64,000 bases of DNA from contig JAISUK010000011.1 of assembly GCA_031272075.1 (NCBI GenBank), positions 1 through 64,000 on the forward strand, written 5' to 3'. The DNA is from Dysgonamonadaceae bacterium (GTDB taxonomy: Bacteria; Bacteroidota; Bacteroidia; Bacteroidales; Azobacteroidaceae). The translations under genes and the position numbers were made by a program. Positions 26,997 to 36,097 of the stretch are shown here, piece after piece. Numbering within the stretch: position 1 is the stretch's first letter; every line of letters begins with the position of its first letter. The notes under the pieces are model-generated. The model saw only the letters and a list, made by a program, of their open reading frames with translations. It did no database searches and was not told where the DNA came from.

Positions 26997-28574
26997 ATGA
27001 ACATTTTTAAGAAAGTATTAAACAAGAAAATTTTGGCAGGATGCATGACAATTGCAGCCTGCGCTTGCGTCACCAGTTGTGAAAAAGATGACGACATGAG
27101 AGCTCCCGACATGCATGACAACATGGCTGTCTCTATTATCGGGCACAGCAGGGATGTAGTTTCGAAAGTGCGATACATCGACGAGTTTCAAGACCGCTTC
27201 CACGGTCAAAAAAGCGGTCATGTAAATAGCAACACCAATTTGGTGATTATCAACGGAAATGAAGGAATTCGGCAGGCAATGGAAAATCAATTGCCGGAAA
27301 TAAAAGAGGCCTACAATCGTGGTTCGCAGATCATGGTGGTAGCGCCGGACGAACCGGAATTGGAAAAATTCCTCACGGAGATGGATCATACCCTGTCGGT
27401 AAAATCCATTGACATAGGCAGCGAGAAATCCGGCGACTTCTGCGATGCATATATTTTCAACAATCAAAACGCTTCGATGGTCATCAAAGACCTGGAAAGC
27501 AGCGAAGATTGTTCGTTTGTTACCAACCGCCTCGAAAATATACCGCAGACAGATGCCGATGGCAATCCGATTAAGGATGCCGATGGCAATCCGGTTTTTG
27601 TCACCAAAAATTTGAACGATACCGTCTTCGAAAAGGTGCAGAAAACGCTGTCGCATGAGCAAAAACAGCGTGTATTGAACAATATCGACAAATTTCTCGC
27701 CTCTTCCGTCGAAAGCAAACAGCTGAAAGCTTCGGGCGAGAATATCGCCGACGGCCAACATGTTTACCTGCAACGCACCGCCAGTTATAACAACGACGGC
27801 TACACAGCTACCCAGTTGGTGGAAGAAAACTATACCATCACCGCTGTCTATTCCTATAATGAAGACCGCGATTTCTATATGGTGGAACAGGAAATAAATA
27901 CCATCAACTCGCAGCTGGATTATAAACGTGAAGTAGTACGCAAATATGATGGCGACAACTGGCTGGTATCGGTCAACTTTGCACACGGCGTGATTCCGAA
28001 AGCTACGCTCAACCTGAAAGACAACAATATAGTGCACCTTTCGCAGGCATCGCCCAATACCACCACAGGCAGCAGCTCATTCACCAGCGGTGTTTCTTAC
28101 AATATTGCAGGCAATGTCGGATTTAGCATGACCGGACCTACAGGTGGGCTTACAGGCGGCGTCACCATCTCGAATACGCATACCACCAGCATCCCCGACG
28201 TGATGGTCACCAAGAAAACCATCGACGACGGTGGCGGAGCGGCAGCCAACAACGGATTTGTATGCTGGGATTACGAAATAGCCTTGCCGCGCGTGCACAG
28301 CGACTATACCGATACCCATCATTGCCGCATGGCAATCGACGATGTGGTGCAAATCGCCAAAGGCACAGGCACCTACTACAACAGTTGGATTTGGGTGATC
28401 GACAATCCAAAAGCGCACAACAACGGTCAATACGGCATGACTGCTTACACCATCAGCCGCACCGGGCTTGTTCGCGGACGTCAAAATTGGGTAGGGACGC
28501 AATACACTTCAGAATCGGAAAGTTGGAGTCCGGCGACCAATTACATCACATTCACACAACCACATCGAAACTAA
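26997..28574 (+). CDS. Lipoprotein resembling leukocidin/hemolysin beta-barrel pore-forming toxins
   Basis: 525 residues. The lipobox 'VTSC' puts the lipidated Cys at 28. Residues 30-185 have no clear family. A small tandem repeat 'DADGNP' occurs twice (about 186-200). The C-terminal half is beta-rich. Residues 362-402 contain 'SYNIAGNVGF', a Gly/Thr-rich loop, 'TGGLTGGVTISNT' and 'IPDVMV', which follow the order and spacing of the stem segment of staphylococcal alpha-hemolysin (its 'TYGFNGNV', 'GGLIGANVSIGHT', 'VQPDF'). An aromatic segment with 'YYNSWIWV' follows. The gene is alone between its own promoter and a strong terminator. The family call rests on this resemblance by eye. Confidence 0.55.
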   Translation: MNIFKKVLNKKILAGCMTIAACACVTSCEKDDDMRAPDMHDNMAVSIIGHSRDVVSKVRYIDEFQDRFHGQKSGHVNSNTNLVIINGNEGIRQAMENQLPEIKEAYNRGSQIMVVAPDEPELEKFLTEMDHTLSVKSIDIGSEKSGDFCDAYIFNNQNASMVIKDLESSEDCSFVTNRLENIPQTDADGNPIKDADGNPVFVTKNLNDTVFEKVQKTLSHEQKQRVLNNIDKFLASSVESKQLKASGENIADGQHVYLQRTASYNNDGYTATQLVEENYTITAVYSYNEDRDFYMVEQEINTINSQLDYKREVVRKYDGDNWLVSVNFAHGVIPKATLNLKDNNIVHLSQASPNTTTGSSSFTSGVSYNIAGNVGFSMTGPTGGLTGGVTISNTHTTSIPDVMVTKKTIDDGGGAAANNGFVCWDYEIALPRVHSDYTDTHHCRMAIDDVVQIAKGTGTYYNSWIWVIDNPKAHNNGQYGMTAYTISRTGLVRGRQNWVGTQYTSESESWSPATNYITFTQPHRN

Positions 28575-28627
28575 TTTTAAGAAACAATTATGATCAATAT
28601 AAAAGATTATTTTGATTAGAGTTGGAA

Positions 28628-28657
28628 GGGAGACACGATTCGTGATCTCCCTTTTTT
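28628..28657 (+). terminator. Intrinsic terminator after the toxin-like lipoprotein gene
   Basis: GGGAGA-CACG-ATT-CGTG-A-TCTCCC stem (one bulged A) followed by TTTTTT, 54 nt after the stop at 28574. This is the clearest rho-independent terminator in the window. Confidence 0.8.
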
Positions 28658-28710
28658 ATTGCCTGTCAACTTTATTTCAAAAAAATCGTCGAACGCACAT
28701 TTGTTAATAA

Positions 28711-30282
28711 CTACTTCCTATACTTGCAACAACCTGGCAGTGCATTGTAAACCTTATCGTCTGCCTTGTACTTATCAGCGTCGTGTCCGGATTTGGCGAC
28801 TGCCTTGGCGATGGCGTCAGGCGAGGTTTTCGCGCCGTCGTAATTGACGTGCAGTTCGTTACTGTCGGCGTCCCACGAGGCAGAAAGAACGCCGGAGACG
28901 GATTTTGCCGCCGTTTCGATGCGCTCTTTGCACATATTGCACAGCCCTTCGACCTTCAACATTCCATGCTTTGTTTGCTGACGACCCTTTTCAGGAATAT
29001 CCTGCCCTGTGTGCCCTGAAACCGAGGGCATCGCTTCGTTGTTCATCATGCTGCGCTTGCCTTCCAACTGTGCGCTTGCGTCGATGCTGAACACTCCGGA
29101 AGTCACAACTTCTTCTCCCTCGTCAATGCCAGACAGTACGACATACGAATCACCCAGCGAGGGTCCCAGTTCTATCTCGCGAAGCGTAAAAAAGGGCTTT
29201 TCGGCAGCAGGTTGTTTGACATATACGATGGAACGTTTGCCTGTCCACAAGACGGCTGTTTTGGGAATGACAACCTCGTCGGCGTGTTGCTTCAAAGAGG
29301 CTTTGACGATGGCGGTTGCATACATCTCCGGTTTCAGTTGAAATTCCGTATTGGCGGTTTCCACACGCACTTTTACGGTGCGGGTCATTCTATCGAGTAT
29401 TGGATCGATGAAAGAAATACGTCCCGAAAAAACCTTTCCCGGCAGCGCCTGCAAGGTATATTCAACCCTATCGCCTGTTTTAAGGTACGGAATATCCGCC
29501 TCGTAAGCGTCGAAAACCGCCCACACCGACGACAAGTCAGCCAAGTCGAACAGAACACTGCCCTGATTGACATAATCGCCCTGTTCAACCTTTTTATCAA
29601 CGACGACGCCGTTTGTTTCTGCCTCGATATCGATCAATGAAGAGGCTTCTCCGGACTGTTCGATCGCGGCGATCTGCGGATCGGTGAGTTTCCAAAGGCG
29701 TAATTTTTCACGCGCTGCAGCGAGCAGCGCCGGTTGCGTCGCTTTCATTTTTACCGCCTCCAGCAATTCCTGCTGCGCATTCAGCAAGTCAGGCGAATAG
29801 ATGGTTGCAATCACCTGCCCGGCGCGAACAGACTCACCATCGAAATTGATAAACAGTTTCTCGATACGCCCGCTCACATGCGAAGTTTGCGAGCGTAATA
29901 GACTTTGGTTTGCCTGAATGGTGCCATACAGACGGAGTTCTTTCAGCGGATTGGATCTGCTGACCCTTGTGGTTTGAATATTAGCCAAAGCCGCCGCCTC
30001 TTCCGAGAGCATAACAGCGTCAGGATCAATGCTTTCTCCGGAAATTGAACCCGACGTTTTCAGCGGAATCAAATCCATTGCGCAAATGGGGCATTTGCCC
30101 GGTTGGTCTTGCCGTATTTGTGGGTGCATAGAGCAAGTCCACACCTGCGCTTCGGCAGAGGAATGTGCATGTTCCGACACATCGTGGTCGGGCGCTGAGG
30201 TACGTCCGCCGAAAAGCAACCATCCCAAAAATATTCCTGTAATCAGAATGGTAATACATATTACAATTTCTTTTGTTTTCAT
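28711..30282 (-). CDS. cusB: Cu(I)/Ag(I) efflux RND periplasmic adaptor with C-terminal HMA domain
   Basis: 523 residues. One N-terminal membrane anchor (about 7-25), then a short heavy-metal-binding motif 'WTCSMHPQ...GKCPICAMDL' (Cys50, His53, Cys64, Cys67). Lipoyl/barrel-sandwich and beta-barrel domains of the CusB/MFP family follow ('SGRIEKLFINFDGESVRAGQ', 'VEQGDYVNQGSVLFDLADLS'). The tail carries an added HMA copper-chaperone domain ('LKVEGLCNMCKERIETAAKS') and ends 'GCCKYRK'. It links the CusA pump to CusC. It begins 26 nt after dispersed hairpin element A (30309-30372), which separates it from cusC. Confidence 0.93.
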   Translation of the reverse strand: MKTKEIVICITILITGIFLGWLLFGGRTSAPDHDVSEHAHSSAEAQVWTCSMHPQIRQDQPGKCPICAMDLIPLKTSGSISGESIDPDAVMLSEEAAALANIQTTRVSRSNPLKELRLYGTIQANQSLLRSQTSHVSGRIEKLFINFDGESVRAGQVIATIYSPDLLNAQQELLEAVKMKATQPALLAAAREKLRLWKLTDPQIAAIEQSGEASSLIDIEAETNGVVVDKKVEQGDYVNQGSVLFDLADLSSVWAVFDAYEADIPYLKTGDRVEYTLQALPGKVFSGRISFIDPILDRMTRTVKVRVETANTEFQLKPEMYATAIVKASLKQHADEVVIPKTAVLWTGKRSIVYVKQPAAEKPFFTLREIELGPSLGDSYVVLSGIDEGEEVVTSGVFSIDASAQLEGKRSMMNNEAMPSVSGHTGQDIPEKGRQQTKHGMLKVEGLCNMCKERIETAAKSVSGVLSASWDADSNELHVNYDGAKTSPDAIAKAVAKSGHDADKYKADDKVYNALPGCCKYRK

Positions 30283-30308
30283 ACGTCAATAATTTGTTTT
30301 TAAAGTTC

Positions 30309-30372
30309 GCATGGAACTCGCATGTCATTATTGTCATCAACCAGGATGATGGTAAAATCATGCTCGTTTCAT
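30309..30372 (-). repeat. Dispersed hairpin/mini-ORF element, copy A
   Basis: On the minus strand it opens ATGAAACGAGCATGA (mini-ORF Met-Lys-Arg-Ala-stop, ATG 6 nt after the cusC stop) and closes CATGCGAGTTCCATGC; the two arms can pair imperfectly. The middle holds CATC-(6 nt)-GATG and the direct repeat TGACA-ATAA-TGACA. It ends 26 nt before the cusB ATG, which is preceded by TTGACGT. Three other copies are at 47444, 53171 and 57273. Confidence 0.8.
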
Positions 30373-30377
30373 CTTAT

Positions 30378-31793
30378 TTAATATTTGTCAGTTGAAATTA
30401 ATCTTTGAATCGAAGCGACAGCAGTGTTGTAATCAGCCGTTATTTCAGCTTCTTTTAATTGATAATCCAGCAATTGTCGCGCGACGGTTATCACCTCGCC
30501 AAGAGCATTTTTTCCGGATGCAAATCCCTGTACCATGAGGTTATATGTAGTTCCTGCAAGTTCCGATTGCTTCCTGTAGAGGGCGATTTTCCGCTCGGCA
30601 TCTTCCAAGCGATGTTTTAAGCTGTAAAATTCGGCTTGCAGACGGTTGAGGGCATCGGTATATCTGGCTTCGCTTGCCTGCCGCTGCAACTGCGATTCGC
30701 GTCGAGCTGCTTTGTATTTGCCGCGAAAAACGGGAATGCTCACCGACACCATCGGCATTATCATGTCCTGGCCGTTCATGCTGTTCATGCTCATATCCGT
30801 TTCCGGCTTCTTGCCAATCAGCATATATTGCAGTCCGACCCCGAACATGGGATAACCCATTTTCCTGTCCATTTCCGCTTTTGCTTTGTAGGCAAGCGAT
30901 TCTTCATGAATCATTCCCAGCATCGGGTTTTGACCGGTAATAAGACCGATTGTTTCATCGCTTAGCAAAAAAGGGATGGCGGCAATCGTATCAGGTACAA
31001 TCACTTCGCTGTCGGACGGGCGGTTCAGCAAGGCATTGAAACGTGCTTTTGCTGTCCGTATTTCGGACAAAAGGGTTTCCAGGCTACTTTCACTTTCCAC
31101 TGTTTCCAACTGAATACGAAGAACTTCCGTCATACCCGATGAAGCGCCGCTCATACCGCCGACAGCGCCGCTCATCGACGACATAGAATTGTCCGGCTGG
31201 GATGGCGACAAGGAAGCGGACATGCCCATCGACATGGCAGAGGACGTACTTGCCGCAGCTGGAGCAGACTCACGTGTCGGCGATGTAGATCCTCCGGGGG
31301 CGACTGTTCCCGTTGAAAACTTCATCAATGCGAGTTGTTCCAACTGTTTCAGTAAGGCGACGTTCTGCTGCGTGTTCCGCAGTTTTTGCCGCAGGCTGCA
31401 AAGGATAAACCACTCTGTATAGACCTCAAAATAGAGGTTGTCTTTCGTTTCGCGGAACTGTTCAAAAGCCATCTGCGCCATGTGTTGAGCTTCGGTGCGT
31501 GCAGCTTTGCGCGTTCCAAACCAAGGAAACATCTGCATCAATTGAAACTGTGCTATCTGACGCCCTTCCACCAATTCCATCGGCGAAAGGAAGAAGCCCG
31601 CTTCCAATTGCGGGTCTTGAAACGCGCCCGCTTGAGGTATTTTCTCCAAAGAGGCTTCGTAAGCATGAAACGCAGCCATCACCGCCGGATTGTTGCGGGC
31701 GGCGACTTCCAAATAGTGGGAAAGCGAATCGGCGCCCTGACCATATATGTTACCTCTCAGCAGGACAAGCGCGATAATTATATATTTTTTCAT
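30378..31793 (-). CDS. cusC: TolC-family outer-membrane channel of the Cus efflux system
   Basis: 471 residues. Signal peptide 1-19, two OEP (TolC) helical repeats, e.g. 'AARNNPAVMAAFHAYEASL' and 'KAARRESQLQRQASEARYTD'. Residues 166-222 are a Ser/Met-rich insert (about 10 Met, with 'SAMSMGM', 'NSMSSMSG') and another Met cluster follows ('MSMNSMNGQDMIMPM'), uncommon in TolC proteins and suited to binding Cu(I) or Ag(I). The channel carries metal through the outer membrane. It starts 33 nt after cusA and ends 5 nt before hairpin element A, in the same operon. Confidence 0.92.
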   Translation of the reverse strand: MKKYIIIALVLLRGNIYGQGADSLSHYLEVAARNNPAVMAAFHAYEASLEKIPQAGAFQDPQLEAGFFLSPMELVEGRQIAQFQLMQMFPWFGTRKAARTEAQHMAQMAFEQFRETKDNLYFEVYTEWFILCSLRQKLRNTQQNVALLKQLEQLALMKFSTGTVAPGGSTSPTRESAPAAASTSSAMSMGMSASLSPSQPDNSMSSMSGAVGGMSGASSGMTEVLRIQLETVESESSLETLLSEIRTAKARFNALLNRPSDSEVIVPDTIAAIPFLLSDETIGLITGQNPMLGMIHEESLAYKAKAEMDRKMGYPMFGVGLQYMLIGKKPETDMSMNSMNGQDMIMPMVSVSIPVFRGKYKAARRESQLQRQASEARYTDALNRLQAEFYSLKHRLEDAERKIALYRKQSELAGTTYNLMVQGFASGKNALGEVITVARQLLDYQLKEAEITADYNTAVASIQRLISTDKY

Positions 31794-31826
31794 AAAAAAT
31801 CATACTAATCAAAATAATCATTTAAA

Positions 31827-34800
31827 TCACAGTTCAGACTTGCTTTCGCGCCACCAGCATTGCAATACAGGTACGATAAACATTGTCATTGACTGAATCA
31901 GCATTCCCCCGAAAGTGGGAATAGCCATTGGAATCATAATATCGGAGCCTTTTCCTGTCGAGGTCAGGACGGGCAGCAGGGCGATGAGCGTGGTAGCGGT
32001 AGTCATCGCGGCAGGGCGGACGCGCTTCAAACCGGCGCTGACCACCGCTTCGCGGATTGCATTCTTCGTTCGGGGATTTTTTTCGAGAAAAGTATCGTGA
32101 ATATACGTCCCCATCAGCACGCCGTCGTCGGTAGCAATGCCGAACAGGGCGATAAAGCCGACCCAGACAGCAATACTCAGGTTGATGGGGTGCATCTGGA
32201 ACAAGTCGCGCAAATTTGCCCCAGCAATCGAGAAGTTCATAAACCACGGCTGGGCGTAGAGCCACAGCAGGATAAACCCGCCCGAAAAAGCGACAAATAC
32301 GCCCGAAAAGTGTATCAGCGAAGCCGTTACAGTACGGAATTTGAAATACAAAATCAACAAAATTAGCAACAGGCAGAGCGGAATAACGATGAGCAGGCGT
32401 TGGGCGGCGCGTTGCTGCTGTTCATAATTGCCTGCAAACTTGCAGGATACGCCTTGCGGCAGCTGCAACGTCCCCGATTTGAGCCTTTCTTTCAACAGTT
32501 GCTCCGCTTCTCGCACTACCTCAACCTCTGCTTTGCTTGCCGCCTTGTCGAACAGCACATACCCCGTCAGGAACGTGTTCTCGCTTTGAATCATCTGTGC
32601 GCCTTTGGCATATTCAATTTCCGCTACGTCGCCAAGCGGGATCTGCACTCCGGCAGCCGTAGGGACAATGATTCGGGCAAGGGCTTCCGGGTCATCGCGC
32701 AGTTCGCGCGGATAGCGCAGCCTGACGGGGTAACGCTCGCGTCCTTCCACCGTAGTGGTGAGCGGCATACCGCCTATGGCGGCGCTTATGACTTCCTGCA
32801 AATCGGCTACCGTAATACCGTAACGCGCCATGTTGCGGCGGTTCAGCTTGATTTCAATGTAGGGAGCGCCCACCGCGCGGTCGTAAAAAACAGTGGACGG
32901 CAACACCGAAGGGACTTCTTTCAACACCGCTTCGAGTGCTTTGCCGCCCTGCTCGATGCTTTCCAAATCGGGACCCGAAACCTTCAAACCCATAGGTGCA
33001 CGCATCCCTGTCGAAAGCATCACCAGACGCGCTTCGATGGGTTGCAGTTTGGGTGCAGAAGTGAGTCCCGGCAGGTGCGTAGCTTTCACTATCTCCTGCC
33101 ATATATCGTCCGGGCGCCTGATATGCGGGCGCCACTGCCGAAAATAATCGCCACTGCGTGCGGGGATAAGGCTATCGGCGGGAATGAGGCGGAAACCGTC
33201 TGCCGGATTGTAGGTCGTGCCGTCCGTTAGCACAAATTCGCCTTTGCTGTTCACCTTGAACCGTTGACGATGACCGTTTTTGTCCAAAATGTACTCAGGG
33301 CGATAGTTTATCGTATTTTCAAACATCTGCGCCGGAGCTGGGTCAAGCGCAGAATTGGCACGTCCCCATTTGCCTACCGTGATTTCTACCTCCGGTATTG
33401 ACGATACGCGCTTGTCTAACGCGCCTATTAGCTTGATATTCTGTTCAATACCCGTGTGCGGCATACTTGTCGGCATCAGCAGATACGAACCCTCATCGAG
33501 GCTCGGCATAAATTCTTCGCCCATATTTCGCCATATCAATACACCGCAAACCAAGATTGCCGTTGGAATAAGCATGAATTTCCACCGGTTAGCGAGACAC
33601 CACCGCAATATTTTTTCGTAAAACACGACCAAAGCCCACAGGATGCCTAAAATGACGCCGATTGCAATTATCACAAAAATGAAGTTGACCGAAAAACCGG
33701 CATGAGCGCCCACCGGCAACCATTCGGATGTAAGGTAGTAAACTACTATCAATAAGGCTATTCCGATTTTTACGAAAGTCGGGATTTTCTTCGTATTCAT
33801 TTTCAACGAAAAGAGGAAATAGGCAATCGTAGGCAACACCACAAAACCAAGCACAAAAGCCGAAACGAGGGCGAAAGTTTTGGTATATGCCAGCGGGCCA
33901 AACAGTTTGCCTTCCTGCGCCTGCATCGCAAAGACGGGCAGGAAACTGACAATGGTGGTCAGCATTCCTGTCGCCAATGCCCCTGCTACCTCTTTCACGC
34001 TGCGGTAAACCAAATCGACACTGACCTTGCATTTTTCCAGTTCCCTGTACCGGACAATATTTTCAACTATGACTACCCCGACATCCACCATCACGCCAAT
34101 AGCAATGGCGATGCCGGAAAGTGCTACGATATTGGCGTCAACGCCGGTGTAACGCATAATGATGAACGTGGACAGCACTGCGATTGGCAATAGGCACGAA
34201 ATCACCACCGATGCTCGAAGGTTGAATATCAGTACTATAACTACGATAATGCAAATCAGAATCTCGTGTGAGAGGGCTGTTTCGAGTGTTCCGACCGTTT
34301 CGCGAATCAAGCCGGTGCGGTCGTAGAACGGAACAACCGTTACTTTCGATACCGTCCCGTCGGGCAAGGTTTTTTGCGGCATCGCGGCTTCCATCTCGGC
34401 AATTTTGGCTTTTACATTGTCAATTACCGCCAACGGATTGGAGCCGTAACGCGCCACTACAACTCCGCCAGCCGCTTCAACGCCCTCCTTGTCCAATCCT
34501 CCGCGACGGGTGGCGGCGCCAATATTGACAAATGCCACATCCTTTATCCTGACAGGGATGCCGTTTCTTACCGTTACGACGGATTCTTCCAAATCTGACA
34601 CATTTTTTATATACCCAAGTCCGCGAACAAGGTACTCCGCAAGGTTCATCTCGACGGTTTCGGCGCCAATGTCAAGGTTGCTTTTCTGAACGGCGTTCAT
34701 CACGTCCATTACCGAAACGTTATAGGCACGCATCGCATCGGGATTAATCTCTACCTGATACTCCCTGACAAAGCCGCCGATTGAGGCGACTTCAGCAACG

Positions 34801-35375
34801 CCTTCGGCAGAAGATAGCGCATATTTGACATGAAAATCCTGAAGACTCCGCAGTTCGTCGGGATTCCAGCCGCCCGCAGGCTTTCCGGTGGCTGGGTCAC
34901 GCCCTTCGAGGGTGTACCAGAATATCTGTCCCAGCGCCGTAGCGTCGGGTCCTAAGGCAGGCTGTACCCCGACAGGCAATGTTCCTGCAGGCAGTGATCC
35001 GAGTTTTTCGAGAATACGCGACCGACTCCAGTAATATTCAATATTGTCGTCGAAAATGATGTATATAAACGACATGCCGAACATGGATGTACTGCGAATC
35101 GTCTTCACGCCCGGAATGCCGAGCAGAGACGTGGTGAGGGGATAGGTTACCTGGTCCTGAATATCTTTCGGCGAGCGTCCCATCCATTCCGTTGATACAA
35201 TCTGCTGGTTCTCACCAATATCGGGTATGGCGTCTACCGGCACAGGGTTGCGAGGCAACGAACCTGCGTGCCAATCGAATGGGGATACGGATATGCCCCA
35301 CACAACTAAAATGATAACTAACAAGACAGTTATCAGTCTGTTGTCAAGAAAATACTTTATGATTTTATTAAGCAT
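31827..35375 (-). CDS. cusA: CusA/CzcA heavy-metal efflux RND pump
   Basis: 1182 residues; the family is usually about 1040, so it is longer than average, with an insert around residues 530-600 containing extra membrane helices. Motifs: 'DAIPDIGENQQIVSTEWMGR' near the start, 'GIAIAIGVMVDVGVVIVENI' (RND motif with Asp in TM4), 'GEEFMPSLDEGSYLLMPTSM' and 'VGFIALFGIATDDGVLMGTY'. It is a proton-driven inner-membrane pump exporting Cu(I)/Ag(I) or related ions via CusB and CusC. The operon order (regulatory-type small protein, A, C, B) is common in Bacteroidota. Metal choice is inferred from Met richness of CusC and HMA of CusB. Confidence 0.94.
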   Translation of the reverse strand: MLNKIIKYFLDNRLITVLLVIILVVWGISVSPFDWHAGSLPRNPVPVDAIPDIGENQQIVSTEWMGRSPKDIQDQVTYPLTTSLLGIPGVKTIRSTSMFGMSFIYIIFDDNIEYYWSRSRILEKLGSLPAGTLPVGVQPALGPDATALGQIFWYTLEGRDPATGKPAGGWNPDELRSLQDFHVKYALSSAEGVAEVASIGGFVREYQVEINPDAMRAYNVSVMDVMNAVQKSNLDIGAETVEMNLAEYLVRGLGYIKNVSDLEESVVTVRNGIPVRIKDVAFVNIGAATRRGGLDKEGVEAAGGVVVARYGSNPLAVIDNVKAKIAEMEAAMPQKTLPDGTVSKVTVVPFYDRTGLIRETVGTLETALSHEILICIIVVIVLIFNLRASVVISCLLPIAVLSTFIIMRYTGVDANIVALSGIAIAIGVMVDVGVVIVENIVRYRELEKCKVSVDLVYRSVKEVAGALATGMLTTIVSFLPVFAMQAQEGKLFGPLAYTKTFALVSAFVLGFVVLPTIAYFLFSLKMNTKKIPTFVKIGIALLIVVYYLTSEWLPVGAHAGFSVNFIFVIIAIGVILGILWALVVFYEKILRWCLANRWKFMLIPTAILVCGVLIWRNMGEEFMPSLDEGSYLLMPTSMPHTGIEQNIKLIGALDKRVSSIPEVEITVGKWGRANSALDPAPAQMFENTINYRPEYILDKNGHRQRFKVNSKGEFVLTDGTTYNPADGFRLIPADSLIPARSGDYFRQWRPHIRRPDDIWQEIVKATHLPGLTSAPKLQPIEARLVMLSTGMRAPMGLKVSGPDLESIEQGGKALEAVLKEVPSVLPSTVFYDRAVGAPYIEIKLNRRNMARYGITVADLQEVISAAIGGMPLTTTVEGRERYPVRLRYPRELRDDPEALARIIVPTAAGVQIPLGDVAEIEYAKGAQMIQSENTFLTGYVLFDKAASKAEVEVVREAEQLLKERLKSGTLQLPQGVSCKFAGNYEQQQRAAQRLLIVIPLCLLLILLILYFKFRTVTASLIHFSGVFVAFSGGFILLWLYAQPWFMNFSIAGANLRDLFQMHPINLSIAVWVGFIALFGIATDDGVLMGTYIHDTFLEKNPRTKNAIREAVVSAGLKRVRPAAMTTATTLIALLPVLTSTGKGSDIMIPMAIPTFGGMLIQSMTMFIVPVLQCWWRESKSEL

Positions 35376-35499
35376 ACTTCTTATGAATTTGTTTGTTGTT
35401 CAATGATTTACATAAAACGCCAGATCCGGCGCTGTCTGTTTTAGAAGCGTCGACATACGTTCAGAGTTGGTAATAAGCATGTTACCAACACTCAAGGAA

Positions 35500-35949
35500 T
35501 CAAATTCGTAAGATGCAAATTAAGCTTAGCAGGTCAGACCCGGACAAAGCATACGCGCCGGGCGGAAAAACGTGTTGAACAAGCGCTTGGCTTTCCGGCT
35601 CAAGCACATTCAACGGATAATCGGACAGGAAGGAAACGGAAGGCGCCAGTTGCTGTGCAGCCTCGACGCTCACATTCTGCTCTTGCGGGCAATAATCGTC
35701 GGTCGAAACCTTGAAAGTATAATCGGAACAGCACGATTCTAACAGTGCATGCAGGCTTGGCGTCCCATCCGCTGTATTTTCTTTTTCACATCCCTCGTCA
35801 TCTGTCATGCTGCCGCAACAGCACCCCGATTCACCGGTTGCAAAACCGAAATAACGCAAGCTACCGCCACAAAAATGCATCGTCCATGTCGTTTGAACCG
35901 TCGTCAGCGCCATGAGCAGAAGCAGAAATAGGGATATAACTCGTCTCAT
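35500..35949 (-). CDS. Small Cys-rich exported protein (HYC_CC_PP family)
   Basis: 149 residues from the ATG at 35949. The frame is open to 35982, but that codon lies upstream of the predicted transcription start. It has a signal or anchor helix ('VISLFLLLLMALTTVQ'), then 'MHFCGGSLRYFGF', 'GCCCGSM' and 'ESCCSDY', the Cys pattern of the HYC_CC_PP family. These small proteins sit at the head of metal-efflux operons in Bacteroidota and are presumed to bind copper in the periplasm; no member is well studied to my knowledge. It is separated from cusA by 124 nt. Confidence 0.75.
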   Translation of the reverse strand: MRRVISLFLLLLMALTTVQTTWTMHFCGGSLRYFGFATGESGCCCGSMTDDEGCEKENTADGTPSLHALLESCCSDYTFKVSTDDYCPQEQNVSVEAAQQLAPSVSFLSDYPLNVLEPESQALVQHVFPPGAYALSGSDLLSLICILRI

Positions 35950-35970
35950 TTTCGACAAAAGATTTGGGAG

Positions 35971-36004
35971 CAAAGATAGCATAAAATCTGCTTATTACGC
36001 ACAA
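35971..36004 (-). promoter_or_regulatory. cus operon promoter: TTG (36004-36002), 23 nt, TATCTTTG (35978-35971)
   Basis: On the minus strand a perfect -7 box lies 22 nt before the ATG at 35949 and would serve HYC_CC_PP, cusA, cusC and cusB. The -33 spacing is long, so the -33 part is uncertain. Confidence 0.5.
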
Positions 36005-36097
36005 CCGCATAAATATTTCAGATAAAATTGATAGGGGAGAGTTAAAAAAAGTTTTTTATCGGAACAGCGGTAAAGAAAGAAGTTTACAAAGGAGGAG

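Noticed and set aside
28625-28660. Terminator for cusB read leftwards
   Set aside because: The hairpin has its T-run only on the plus strand, so it serves the toxin-like gene, not cusB.
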